Assembly: GCA_035995185.1 (NCBI GenBank)
Contig: DASYKT010000060.1
Coordinates: 1-64,000, forward strand
DNA length: 64,000 nucleotides
Origin: DASYKT01 sp035995185
GTDB lineage: Bacteria > Acidobacteriota > Blastocatellia > Pyrinomonadales > Pyrinomonadaceae
Direction of reading: 5' to 3'
The notes under the pieces are model-generated. The model was not told the DNA's origin. It did no database searches and was given only the letters and a program-made list of their open reading frames with translations. The position numbers and the translations under genes were made by a program. This document shows positions 25,120-33,344 of this stretch, one piece after another; the first letter of the stretch is position 1, and the number at the start of each line of letters is the position of its first letter.

Positions 25120-25614
25120 ATGAAATTACATTATTTAATACTCGCGCCGTTGATCGTCGTTTTTTGTTTTGCTTCGGCGCCGGCGCAAAAGTCTTCGGCA
25201 TCTTCGGTGTCTTCGAAAGGGGAACTTTCCGCTGCGGAACGCGAAGAGCTTTTGAAATTTCGTGAATCGGTCTGGCGCGATTTTTTTGCCGGGAACAAAA
25301 CGGCGCTGGAAAAAGCGCTGCCGGAAAATTTTATCGGCATCGGTTGGGGAGCGGGCGAAGAACGCACCAGCGGCCGCCCGGACGTTTTGGCCAATGCCGA
25401 AGGCTTTAAGAAAGCCGGCGGCAAACTCACCCGGCTCGCCTTTCCCGAAACAAAAATTCAAACCTACGGCAATGTCTCTGTGATCTATACGACCTACGAT
25501 CTCGATCTGGAGACAAACGGCAAGACGGAAACGCACAAAGGCCACGGCACCGAAATTTTTGTCCGTGAAAACGGGAAGTGGATACACCCCGGCTGGCATC
25601 TGGATAACTACTAG
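25120..25614 (+). CDS. Exported DUF4440/SnoaL-like protein
   Basis: A 164-residue product, GAGGAG site before the ATG. Signal peptide about 1-22 (LIVVFCFASAPAQ). A Ser-rich linker precedes an NTF2-like domain: LLKFRESVWRDFFAGNKTAL, FIGIGWGAGEERTSGRPDVL, VIYTTYDLDLE, IFVRENGKWIHPGWHLDNY. It resembles the gene at 22318 in fold and motif placement. Monocistronic; no assignment of activity. Confidence 0.82.
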   Translation: MKLHYLILAPLIVVFCFASAPAQKSSASSVSSKGELSAAEREELLKFRESVWRDFFAGNKTALEKALPENFIGIGWGAGEERTSGRPDVLANAEGFKKAGGKLTRLAFPETKIQTYGNVSVIYTTYDLDLETNGKTETHKGHGTEIFVRENGKWIHPGWHLDNY

Positions 25615-25615
25615 T

Positions 25616-25800
25616 GAATAGTGGTTAGTGGCTAGTGGTTAGTGAATAGTGAATAGTGAATAGATTCCGACATTTGTGAATGCTTTTTTTGTTTTGCTGT
25701 TTTCGTGTTGTTTCGTGGTTCCAGTCTTAAAGGTGTTGTAAATAAGCGTCCAAAAGCAGGAACCACGAAACAACACTAAATCACACTAAGTAAGATTTTA
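25616..25800. repeat. TAGTGAATAG tandem and family G inverted repeat
   Basis: A short degenerate tandem (25616-25662) is followed by GTTTCGTGGTTCC ... GGAACCACGAAAC arms (about 25700-25795). No gene. Confidence 0.65.
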
Positions 25801-25834
25801 ATAAATTATCCGCGCATTAAATATTTAGTCTTAT

Positions 25835-27151
25835 ATGATCCGGATTCACACGGGGCTGGTTATGCTGCTGGCCTTAATTAACATCACGGCTTTTTCTCAG
25901 ACTTCAGGGGCGCCGCTCACCAAAACATTTTCTTCTTTCGAAGGCGGTTACATCCTCGATCTGCCGTGGACCGCACAATTTATCAGATCGGGCCCGCTTG
26001 AGGGCGAGGACGCCTATTCGCCGGGCAAAGGCCATCGCGATCAATGGAGCGCGGGCGATGTGTCGTTAGAGTCGGCCTTTATCGAATTTGAAAAGGACAG
26101 CAAAGTGCCGCGCGATTCGCTCGGTATGTTTGAAGAAGCGGTGCGGCTTTTTAGCGGCCGTATGGAAGCGGACGGTTGGACGCTCTCTTACGATCGCGCC
26201 GTGATCGCACGCGGCGGGGCCGGGCGCGAACTTTTCTTTGAAGGCGGCGATCGGCGTCAATTGGTCAGATGGTTTTTTCATGAAGGGCGGGCGGTGCGCG
26301 TAAGGGCCGCGTTTGTAGACGATGGCGAAAACCGGAAGGTAGCCGAGCGGTTTTTGGATTCAGTGCGGCTCGCGTCGCGCGATGAAATTGCGGCAATGAA
26401 GATCAAAGAAGCCGCACCCGTCGATCTGCCCCAGACCGCACCTGACCGCCCGGCGCAGTGGCTCCGCCCCGATGCGGAAGAGCTGGCCAAAGGCGCCAAA
26501 GTTGGGGTAAAAAGCATTTTTGAGGAAATAGAAAACACCGGCCAGGATGCTCAGGTTCGCAACAGGCAAAAAAAGATCGATTATTATTTTGACTTGCGGG
26601 GATTTCTGACAAGAACGGTTACTTATGACCCGGCAAGCTACCCGTACGTCGTCACAACGTACGGCTTTCTCGACGGAAAGCGCGTCAATAAAAATGCTGT
26701 TGTTCCAAACGACAATATTGGCATGGGCATGACGCCGCCCATACCTGGCCAACCGGTCAGGAAACGCGACCCGCGCTACAGCACCCGCGTCGAGGAAAAA
26801 TACGACTCGGGCAAACGCCTGGCCGAACGCCTCTTTTACGATAACGCGGGCGATCTGTTTCTACGCGCGGTGTATAGCTACCGCGACAACCGCGTCGAGA
26901 TCTACGAATACAAAAAAACGGGAACGCTGGAAAACAAGTTCAGCCAGCTGCTTGACGCAAAAGGAAACCTCGCGCAAAAAACCGCGCAGAGTTTTGGCAG
27001 CGCTCCCAATGAACGCAAATACGTCTATAAATATTTGACGTTCGACGACCGCGGAAACTGGACGAAGAGAACGGTCTCGCTCGAGATAAAAGAGAACGGT
27101 AAAATCACCACGCTCGACTACACCGAGTACCGGACGATCGCTTATTATTAG
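25835..27151 (+). CDS. Secreted hypothetical protein with YD-like C-terminus
   Basis: A 438-residue product. Signal peptide about 1-22 (LVMLLALINITAFSQT). The first ~185 residues show a beta/alpha domain (GGYILDLPWTAQF, RQLVRWFFHEGRAVRVRAAF) that resembles secreted DUF-type domains. The last ~190 residues are strand-rich with YDPASYPYVVTTYGFLDGKR, RLFYDNAGDLFLRAVYSYRD and TFDDRGNWTKRTV, which recall RHS/YD-repeat-like beta strands. No catalytic motif and no clear ribosome-binding site. The start could be the second Met. Confidence 0.75.
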   Translation: MIRIHTGLVMLLALINITAFSQTSGAPLTKTFSSFEGGYILDLPWTAQFIRSGPLEGEDAYSPGKGHRDQWSAGDVSLESAFIEFEKDSKVPRDSLGMFEEAVRLFSGRMEADGWTLSYDRAVIARGGAGRELFFEGGDRRQLVRWFFHEGRAVRVRAAFVDDGENRKVAERFLDSVRLASRDEIAAMKIKEAAPVDLPQTAPDRPAQWLRPDAEELAKGAKVGVKSIFEEIENTGQDAQVRNRQKKIDYYFDLRGFLTRTVTYDPASYPYVVTTYGFLDGKRVNKNAVVPNDNIGMGMTPPIPGQPVRKRDPRYSTRVEEKYDSGKRLAERLFYDNAGDLFLRAVYSYRDNRVEIYEYKKTGTLENKFSQLLDAKGNLAQKTAQSFGSAPNERKYVYKYLTFDDRGNWTKRTVSLEIKENGKITTLDYTEYRTIAYY

Positions 27152-27154
27152 GAG

Positions 27155-27212
27155 CGCCGAATTTATTCGGCTTTTTTTCGGAGGCGGCACTCGTTGTCGC
27201 CTTTTTTGTTTT
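27155..27212 (+). terminator. Tandem hairpin terminator
   Basis: GCCGAATTTATTCGGC followed by TTTTTTTC, then GGCGGCACTCGTTGTCGCC followed by TTTTTTG. The first hairpin is a half copy of family B''. Confidence 0.7.
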
Positions 27213-27214
27213 TG

Positions 27215-27318
27215 CTTTTTTCGTGTCGTTTCGTGTGATTTCGTGGTTACAGTCTTTGCAGGGAAGTGAAAAGACAAAACTGAAACCACGAGGCTACATG
27301 AATAACACGAAAACTTGA
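27215..27318. repeat. Family G inverted repeat
   Basis: TTTCGTGTGATTTCGTGGTT ... AACCACGAGG...AACACGAAAA arms. Borders the AT-richer TA/TIR island. Confidence 0.6.
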
Positions 27319-27340
27319 CCGGTAAGGTATAATTATTAGC

Positions 27341-27565
27341 ATGGACAGAATAACTTCAAATCCCAATATTCTCGGTGGAAAGCCGATAATTCGTGGTACT
27401 CGTATCTCGGTCGAATTTGTGCTGGAGTTACTTGCCTCAGGTATTTCGGAAGAGGAGATTTTATCTGATTACCCGCATCTGACACAGGAAGATATTCGGG
27501 CTTGTTTGCAATTTGCAGCGGATTCCCTTAAGAACGAGGTGTACTTAGAGTTTGAACACGCTTGA
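27341..27565 (+). CDS. DUF433 antitoxin, second pair
   Basis: A 74-residue DUF433 protein: ITSNPNILGGKPIIRGTRIS (GKPIIRG signature), LASGISEEEILSDYPHLT. It differs in sequence from the pair at 21634-22214. The stop overlaps an ATG (TGATG at 27563-27567) of the next gene. Confidence 0.9.
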   Translation: MDRITSNPNILGGKPIIRGTRISVEFVLELLASGISEEEILSDYPHLTQEDIRACLQFAADSLKNEVYLEFEHA

Positions 27566-27937
27566 TGAAATTCGCAATTAAAGCTTCTCACAGACGAAAA
27601 CATTGCCCCTAAAATAAAAATCTTTTTAAGGGATCAAGGCTTTACGGTTTTGGACGTTAAAGAAAATGGCTGGCAAGGTAAAGATGATATTTTCTTATTA
27701 AAAATTTCGATGAGTGAAAAGTGCTTTGTCGTATCTCGAGACGGTGATTTTGGAGAGTTGGTAGTAAGACAAGGAAGGCCTTTTTACGGAATTATTTATC
27801 TAAGATCTAAAAGCCCTTTATCTGACAATCTTATTAAGAATATGTCGAAACTTATAGAGCTTGATCCAGAAGTACATGAACAGAGCCTTATTATTGTCGG
27901 CGACCAAAAAATAAGAATTCGCGAAAAACGGGCATAA
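27565..27937 (+). pseudogene. DUF5615-like toxin with an N-terminal frameshift
   Basis: The ATG at 27565, overlapping the DUF433 stop, would start MKFAIK and then runs out of frame. The family sequence continues in another frame as KLLTDENIAPKIKIFLRDQG, then VLDVKENGWQGKDD, CFVVSRDGDFGELVV, IIYLRS to the stop at 27937. The first conserved Asp (LLTDEN) is separated from the start by the frame change near 27580. Without it, only a 95-codon frame from a TTG at 27650 remains and it lacks the first catalytic Asp. So the toxin is probably inactive, or a base is wrong in the assembly. Confidence 0.65.
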
Positions 27938-27947
27938 TCGAAAGCGT

Positions 27948-28868
27948 ATGAAAATCTTCATTAGTTGGTCCGGAAATTCAAGCCGCATGGTTGCCGAAGC
28001 TTTAAATGACTGGCTGCCGCGAGTAATTCAAGCGGTCAAACCTTTTCTTTCTTCTGATATTGAAAAAGGAGCTAAATGGAGCAACGAATTAGACGACGCT
28101 CTGGAGGGAACTCGTTTTGGGATCATTTGTTTAACGCCCGATAATTTGAATAGTGATTGGATTCACTATGAGGCGGGCGCGCTTTCAAAAACAAAAAATG
28201 CTTTGCTGTGGACATTTCTTCTCAATCTGAAACAAGCCGATGTTAAGCAACCGCTAGGAAAATTTCAACACACCTTAGCTGAAAAGTTAGATGTCTTAAA
28301 ATTACTCAAATCGATCAACGCAAAGCTCGGGGAGATTGGCATTGATCCGTTGAAGGAGGGTTTGCTTGAGGAGATATTTGAAGAGTCGTGGAGCAAGTTA
28401 GAATCAAAACTTAAAAATGCGAGCGAACTAATCGACCTCCCCGTAATGGTTAAAGACGATTCGCCGGTTCCAAATCTTCGGCGCGAAGGGGATAAACTTG
28501 ATGAAATTTTAGAGATTCTGCGAAACCAGCAAAGACAAGAAGGTTTCGAAAAAAATGCTAACATCGCCATCAGCCTAGATGAGACCGAACGTAATTATAA
28601 GCAAATAAACTTTACTTTGATAAGCTCTCTTAATAAATACGACAAAACTCAAATCGAAGGGTATATAACACAGTATTTCCCGCATTCAACAATTAAAAAA
28701 TTTACAAAGGCGGACAAAGGCTTTTATTTGCACGTTTCTTTAGGTGAATCGGCGCATTTTAGCTATATTTGCGAGGTCTTGAAGATATTAAGAGCCAAAA
28801 CCGGATACAAAGTGGAGAATTGTAATTTTATCAGCAGCGATGGAGTGAAGAGATTTGTTGTCTTATAG
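27948..28868 (+). CDS. TIR-domain protein (putative NADase) with an unassigned C-terminal domain
   Basis: A 306-residue product. The TIR fold is at about 1-160: IFISWSGNSSRMVAEALNDW, then SSDIEKGAKWSNELDDAL, FGIICLTPDNLNSDWIHYEAGALSK; the Glu in YEAGA (Glu75) is the expected NAD-cleaving residue. Residues ~200-306 form a second domain with no motif I recognise (YITQYFPHSTIKKF, FYLHVSLGESAHFSYICEV). Such TIR proteins act as NAD-depleting effectors in anti-phage systems, triggered by a partner; no partner gene with a recognisable sensor lies alongside. The gene is AT-richer than its surroundings, as is the TA pair before it. Confidence 0.8.
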   Translation: MKIFISWSGNSSRMVAEALNDWLPRVIQAVKPFLSSDIEKGAKWSNELDDALEGTRFGIICLTPDNLNSDWIHYEAGALSKTKNALLWTFLLNLKQADVKQPLGKFQHTLAEKLDVLKLLKSINAKLGEIGIDPLKEGLLEEIFEESWSKLESKLKNASELIDLPVMVKDDSPVPNLRREGDKLDEILEILRNQQRQEGFEKNANIAISLDETERNYKQINFTLISSLNKYDKTQIEGYITQYFPHSTIKKFTKADKGFYLHVSLGESAHFSYICEVLKILRAKTGYKVENCNFISSDGVKRFVVL

Positions 28869-28896
28869 AAGAACGAAGATTTATAAATTACTAAAT

Positions 28897-29253
28897 ATGA
28901 ACATCGAAGAATTGCGCGCGTATTGTCTGAGCATGCCGGCGGCCACGGAAGATATCAAGTGGGGCGCGGACCTGTGTTTTTCCGTCGGCGCGAAAATGTT
29001 TTGCGTGACGGGGATGGAGGCCGGTTCGACGATGACCTTCAAGGTGCGCGACGACGAATTTGAAGAACTCTGCGAGACGGAATTTTTTGAACCCGCCGCC
29101 TACGTCGGTCGCTATAAATGGGTGGCGTTCCGCTCGCCGGAAATGCGCGCCAAATTTTCCGATAAAAAACTCAAAGCCTACATCAAGCAATCCTACGAAC
29201 TCGTCCGCGACAAACTGCCAAAGAAAAAACTGAAAGACATCGGGTTAGCGTAA
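28897..29253 (+). CDS. MmcQ/YjbR family protein
   Basis: A 118-residue product from the ATG at 28897. The MmcQ/YjbR fold is shown by MNIEELRAYCLSMPAATEDI, CFSVGAKMFCVTG, FKVRDDEFEEL, AYVGRYKWVAF and LKAYIKQSYELVRDKLPKK. CyaY-like wing fold often described as DNA-binding. The open frame starts at 28855 and overlaps the end of the TIR gene, but that stretch is not conserved in composition. Confidence 0.85.
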   Translation: MNIEELRAYCLSMPAATEDIKWGADLCFSVGAKMFCVTGMEAGSTMTFKVRDDEFEELCETEFFEPAAYVGRYKWVAFRSPEMRAKFSDKKLKAYIKQSYELVRDKLPKKKLKDIGLA

Positions 29254-29260
29254 GAGCGCG

Positions 29261-29302
29261 ATACGCAAATACGTGATACGTGATACGTGATACGTGATAC
29301 GC
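29261..29302. repeat. GATACGTGATACGTGATACG tandem
   Basis: About four copies of the 9-base word TGATACGTG after the YjbR gene. Confidence 0.8.
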
Positions 29303-29423
29303 AAGAAAACTTAGCCACGAATAACACGAATAAGACGAATAAGACGAATAAAAACGCAGTCACGGATGCCTCTCCAAAAGTCTTCCTTTGCCTATCAAAA
29401 ACAAGCGGTTCTGCCAGATCATC

Positions 29424-29512
29424 TGAAGCGGGCGCAAGCGGCCCTTCCGGACTGCAAATTAATTTAGATCCTATTTACCTTTTGCGCTGAACACCTCTCA
29501 GGTCGGGAAGGA
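29424..29512. repeat. Left arm of inverted repeat flanking the S8 protease
   Basis: GAAGCGGGCGCAAGCGGCCC, TTCCGGACTGCAAATTAA, ACACCTCTCAGGTCGGGAAG. It is the reverse complement of 32158-32252 with about 80% identity by eye. Confidence 0.8.
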
Positions 29513-29627
29513 TTGCCTGTCCACTCTTGAAAAAGGTATTGCACCGTACGTTAAAGTCAGCTAAAAACGGCAGCAATTGATTTTTCACACGCCCACTGTC
29601 CCTAATCTCCGGGGCTTTTTATCACTT

Positions 29628-29756
29628 TGACCGGTCGTGAAGAAAAATCGGTCAGGCTGAATGACCGGATTTGACTGGTTGTTAAACACCGCAAATCGCT
29701 AAATCTCATCAAATCAACAATTAAACATTTTTAATACTTTTGGCACGGGGGTTGTA
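29628..29756 (+). promoter_or_regulatory. Putative sigma-54 promoter with upstream activator sites
   Basis: The -24/-12 element is TTGGCACGGGGGTTGTA at 29740-29756, with the invariant GG and a T in place of the usual C at -12. About 75-90 bases upstream lies CGGTCA-N7-TGACCG (29649-29667), preceded by TGACCGGTC (29628-29636), as in enhancer sites. The promoter at 35253 shares the 14-base ATCGGTCAGGCTGA word and spacing. Confidence 0.65.
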
Positions 29757-29826
29757 TATAAGATCGCGCAGCTCGAACTGCGAGTTGCATTCGAAGTCAG
29801 TCCTAAATTAGTAAAGGAAAAGTAAA

Positions 29827-31980
29827 ATGAGAGGCATATACATATCAGATTGGGGAATTAAGATGAAAAGCGCCGCCGCGGTTTTGGCAGCGGTTGCTAT
29901 CATCGGACAGACCCTGGCGCTCAGCGCCGGTGCTCAGAGCCTGAAACCGTTCAAGGGCTCTGTCGCCGCGCAGGAAGAACGCAAAGTGCAGATGGACCCG
30001 GTACAGGCTCCCGCTCAAACCGCTGACAGCAAATTATCTCCGGATATGCAGGAAGCAGTTGATGGAATGAACCGCACCAACAGCAACGATCCGATGATGC
30101 GCGTTATCATCCAGGTACAGACTTCGAGCAACCTGAACTTTTTGGCCGGTGAACTGCCGGCAGCCCAGGCGGGACAGCTGATCGCCGTCGAAGCCAAAGA
30201 AAACAAGCTGAAAGCAGCCGGCCTGCGCACCACGCTCTCCACCATGCGCGGCTCGGTCAAACGCACCTTTAATAATGTAGGCCTGGTAAGCGCCGAACTT
30301 CCGCTTTCGAAAGTGAAAGAATTGGCCGCCAGCGGCGATGTTGCTTATATCTCCCCCGACCGCGAAGTCGAATCTTTCGGCCACGTGCTGCAGACGCTGG
30401 GAATGTACAACAGCGGCGTTTATGTAAAGAGCGGAACTGACTATCGCGATGCGACCGGTATCGGTATCGCCATCATCGACAGCGGCATGTACAGCACGCA
30501 CGAACTTTTCAAAAAAGGCGGCGTGGGCAACCGCGTGGTCGCCAACGTTGATTTTACCGGACAGAATCGCACCGACGATCCTTACGGACACGGAACGCAC
30601 GTTGCCAGCCTGGCGGCGGGCGACTGGGCAGCCAATGGCAGCGCCGAAGAAGGCCCTGCTTCCGAAGCCAACATCATCAACCTGCGCGCGCTCAATAGCG
30701 ACGGCGCCGGAACCTCGGCCAACGTGATCGCGGCGATCGATTGGGCCATCGCCAATCGCGCTGCTTACAATATCAGAGTTCTTAACATGAGCCTCGGCGT
30801 AGGCGCCAAAGACAGCTATCGCAACGACCCGCTCTGCCTCGCTTCGCGCCGCGCTTTTAATGCCGGTATCGTGGTCGTGGCCGCGGCCGGAAACGCCGGC
30901 AAAAATGCCGCCGGAAACAAAGTTTATGGCAGCATCCATTCGCCGGGCATCGAACCCACCGTCCTGACCGTAGGCGCGGTCGACACCAAAGCGACGGACT
31001 ATCGCTCTGACGACAGCATCGCTTCTTATAGCTCCAAAGGCCCGACCCGCGGTTACCAGATGGTAGGCGGCGTCAAAAAATACGACAACATTATCAAACC
31101 GGACGTAGTTGCTCCGGGTAACAAGCTGCTCGGCGCGCGCGCGCCCCTGAACAAGCTGCTCTTGCTCAATCCGCTGCTCGGCGTGATCGGCAACCTGCTG
31201 ACCCCGGACAGCAAAAAGCTTATGTATCTCAGCGGCACCTCGATGTCGGCCCCGGTAGTTGCCGGCGCGGCGGCGGTGCTGATCGACACTAACCCCAACC
31301 TGACGCCCAATATGGTGAAAGCCATCCTGATGTACACGGCGCAGGGACTACCCGGCCACAACGCGCTCGAGCAGGGTGCGGGTGCTATCAATCTCGACGG
31401 CGCGGTGCGCGTGGCGAAACTCGTGAAAACGACGCTCCCGACCACCAACGGTTCGGCCCTGCTGACAGGCTCACTGCCTTCGCTGCAGCGCAGCACCATC
31501 AACGGCCAGAACATCTACTGGACCAAATCCATCGTTACCAACCGCCTGATGCTTTCCGGCGACGACCTGATGAACAAGTTTCAGGGCATGTACAGTGCCG
31601 GCGTGGTGATGGGTGACGGCGTGGTCATGGGCGATGCTCACCTGCAGCGTTCGGGCTCTCTGACCAGCGGCTCGCTCGGTCTCGCAACCGGAGTCGTAAT
31701 GGGCGACGGTGTGGTAATGGGCGACGGCGTGGTCATGGGCGACGGAGTCGTGATGGGCGACGGCGTGGTCATGGGCGACAACTTCCTGATCCTCAAAGGC
31801 GTGGTCATGGGCGACGGCGTGGTGATGGGTGACGGGGTCGTGATGGGCGACGGCGTGGTCATGGGCGACGGGGTCGTGATGGGCGACGGCGTGGTCATGG
31901 GCGACAGCTGGGCGCTGAGCTCGATGGCCGGCGACGACACCGGCGCAATGCCCGACACGGAAGGTGTCATACAAAGATAA
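29827..31980 (+). CDS. S8 subtilase with a C-terminal tract of GVVMGD hexapeptide repeats
   Basis: A 717-residue product after AAAGGAAAAGT; the ATG at 29863 is an alternative start. Signal peptide (to about residue 37, ...LSAGAQS), an inhibitor_I9-like propeptide (about 90-185), then the catalytic domain: Asp218 (IAIIDSGM), His255 (YGHGTHVASLAAG), Asn356 (AAAGNAG) and Ser472 (GTSMSAP). All triad residues are intact. From about 590, 13 copies of GVVMGD occur in blocks of two, five and six, separated by short inserts. The tract may be a beta-helix stalk or a metal/surface-binding module (inference). It is driven by the sigma-54-type promoter. Confidence 0.9.
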   Translation: MRGIYISDWGIKMKSAAAVLAAVAIIGQTLALSAGAQSLKPFKGSVAAQEERKVQMDPVQAPAQTADSKLSPDMQEAVDGMNRTNSNDPMMRVIIQVQTSSNLNFLAGELPAAQAGQLIAVEAKENKLKAAGLRTTLSTMRGSVKRTFNNVGLVSAELPLSKVKELAASGDVAYISPDREVESFGHVLQTLGMYNSGVYVKSGTDYRDATGIGIAIIDSGMYSTHELFKKGGVGNRVVANVDFTGQNRTDDPYGHGTHVASLAAGDWAANGSAEEGPASEANIINLRALNSDGAGTSANVIAAIDWAIANRAAYNIRVLNMSLGVGAKDSYRNDPLCLASRRAFNAGIVVVAAAGNAGKNAAGNKVYGSIHSPGIEPTVLTVGAVDTKATDYRSDDSIASYSSKGPTRGYQMVGGVKKYDNIIKPDVVAPGNKLLGARAPLNKLLLLNPLLGVIGNLLTPDSKKLMYLSGTSMSAPVVAGAAAVLIDTNPNLTPNMVKAILMYTAQGLPGHNALEQGAGAINLDGAVRVAKLVKTTLPTTNGSALLTGSLPSLQRSTINGQNIYWTKSIVTNRLMLSGDDLMNKFQGMYSAGVVMGDGVVMGDAHLQRSGSLTSGSLGLATGVVMGDGVVMGDGVVMGDGVVMGDGVVMGDNFLILKGVVMGDGVVMGDGVVMGDGVVMGDGVVMGDGVVMGDSWALSSMAGDDTGAMPDTEGVIQR
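31600..31906 (+). repeat. 18-base tandem repeats encoding GVVMGD
   Basis: About 13 copies of GGCGTGGTCATGGGCGAC, with synonymous changes, in three blocks. The repeat is in frame with the protease. Confidence 0.9.
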
Positions 31981-32012
31981 TTCTTGTCATACTGACTAGC
32001 TTGGGAAAGCTG

Positions 32013-32043
32013 AAAAGCCGGATCGAAAGGTCCGGCTTTTTCA
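32013..32043 (+). terminator. Terminator after the S8 protease
   Basis: AAAAGCCGGATCGAAAGGTC then CGGCTTTTTC: a GCCGGAt/gTCCGGC stem followed by T residues, about 40 bases after the stop. Confidence 0.75.
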
Positions 32044-32061
32044 TTTGCCGCGCTCGGCAAT

Positions 32062-32155
32062 GAGGTCAGAACCCGAAGCGGTAGCGAGGGGTTTCTTTGT
32101 GTGGTTCGTGTGATTCGTGGTAAAACTTCCGGAATTAACCACGAAATACACGAAG
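32062..32155. repeat. Family A'/G repeat fragment
   Basis: GAGGTCAGAACCCGAAGCGG, TAGCGAGGGGTTTCTTTG, then CGTGGTAAAA...TTAACCACGAA. Half of the composite at 23584. Confidence 0.7.
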
Positions 32156-32157
32156 CA

Positions 32158-32252
32158 ACCCTTCCCGACCTGAGAGGTGTTCGACTTGATAAGGTAAAAT
32201 ACAGAGCCAAATAAATTTGCAGTCCGGAAGGGCCGCTTGTGCCCGCTCTTTC
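32158..32252. repeat. Right arm of inverted repeat flanking the S8 protease
   Basis: CTTCCCGACCTGAGAGGTGT and TTTGCAGTCCGGAAGGGCCG, complementary to 29424-29512. A family E palindrome (32258-32280) follows at once. The rest, to 32624, has no gene that I support; a GTTTCA/TGAAAC palindromic patch lies at about 32505-32570. Confidence 0.8.
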
Positions 32253-32624
32253 AATTGCCACTAGCTAAAGCTAACGGCAATTCATCAATCAGAAATTTAA
32301 CCGCGAATTTATACAACTCCGCTAACTCCCGCCAACTTTCCAAATCCTTTATCGGAACAAACGCAGGATTGCTTTACTATTTAATGTTCGCCGCCCCTTT
32401 AGAAGATGCGGCGCGGGTTCTTTGAAGTCTAAATTTCCTGATCTCAATGCTCTTTTTTAACTTAGTCGCCGGATTCGTGAGTTTTACGAGATTTCTGTTT
32501 CAAAAGTGTTCCAGGTGTTTCAGTGTTACACCCCCCTAAAACGGTGAAACAGTGAGACACTTCCGCCGCCGCTGACGCAAAATTTAGATCTGTACCTTAT
32601 CCGCGCGCGCCGGGGCGGGGAAGT

Positions 32625-33038
32625 TCAGCTGGTCGCGGGTGCCGGGGGCGCCTGGGGGTTGGCCGGTACCAGCAGCGGCATGGCCAGCGTCCAGATGACC
32701 AGGAAAACGGATCCCGCGGCCGGGGAATAAACCCCCCAGACGCTGAACGGGCCGCCCAAGGTATAGACCCAGACGACATAAGAGATCGTGGTCACTATTA
32801 TCTGTATGACGTTGCTTACGTTGCTGACGCGCCAGAGGTAGAGCGGCGTAAGCGCCAGCAGCGCAAAAAAGACGACAAAGATCAGGTTGTCGTCCAGTGT
32901 GCTGGTGGTGGCGGCAGCGGCTTCCGGCCCGCCGCTGACCACGCCGGAAAGGAACATGTAAGCTCCCACGATCTCGGTCGGGATCAGCTTCAAAAGTTTA
33001 TCCTGGTAGGGATTTTGATCGGCTACTTCTCTTGCCAT
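32625..33038 (-). CDS. Hypothetical four-helix membrane protein
   Basis: A 137-residue product with an AGGAG site 9 bases before the ATG. Membrane segments about 22-38, 50-68, 75-95 and 105-125; the C-terminus is Pro/Ala-rich (ANPQAPPAPATS). N-terminal motif YQDKLLKLIPTEIVGAYMFL. No family recognised. It is divergent from the secreted-protein gene at 33345; the 306-base gap between them has no further gene. Confidence 0.75.
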   Translation of the reverse strand: MAREVADQNPYQDKLLKLIPTEIVGAYMFLSGVVSGGPEAAAATTSTLDDNLIFVVFFALLALTPLYLWRVSNVSNVIQIIVTTISYVVWVYTLGGPFSVWGVYSPAAGSVFLVIWTLAMPLLVPANPQAPPAPATS

Positions 33039-33344
33039 TTTTTGGCGCTCCTATATATATAGATGTCGGTCTTGGTTTGCAAAAGTGCTTGCGGGTATGC
33101 GAACCGTTATACTTCAAAGCCGCGGGGCTGTCAAGATTTCTCGCGTCATCTGCAATGGAACGCACGAAATGACATAGCAACATAGAGCGCTTTTTTTCTA
33201 AAAGTTCTTGACCGAAAAAGCTTTCGGGTATAAGTTACTTTTACTTTTAAATTGTTACGAATGACGTTTCGTGTTTTCTCTTCGCGAAATTTCCACAATC
33301 TTTGTCTAATACCGAATATGCCTTAATAAGGAGTTTTTGATCTT

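Noticed and set aside
29287..29490. 67-codon frame of Asn/Thr/Lys repeats
   Set aside because: Translated from family G repeat words and the left inverted-repeat arm; low-complexity by-product.
31600..31906. CRISPR-like array
   Set aside because: The repeats are in frame, 18 bases long, contiguous and without unique spacers, so they are coding.
31471..32261. Long minus-strand frames of His/Ala/Asp and Thr/Pro/Ser repeats
   Set aside because: Antisense shadows of the GVVMGD tract; their regularity only mirrors the 18-base repeat.
32237..32425. 62-codon plus-strand frame after the right repeat arm
   Set aside because: Begins inside the repeat arm, contains the family E palindrome, no signal for translation.
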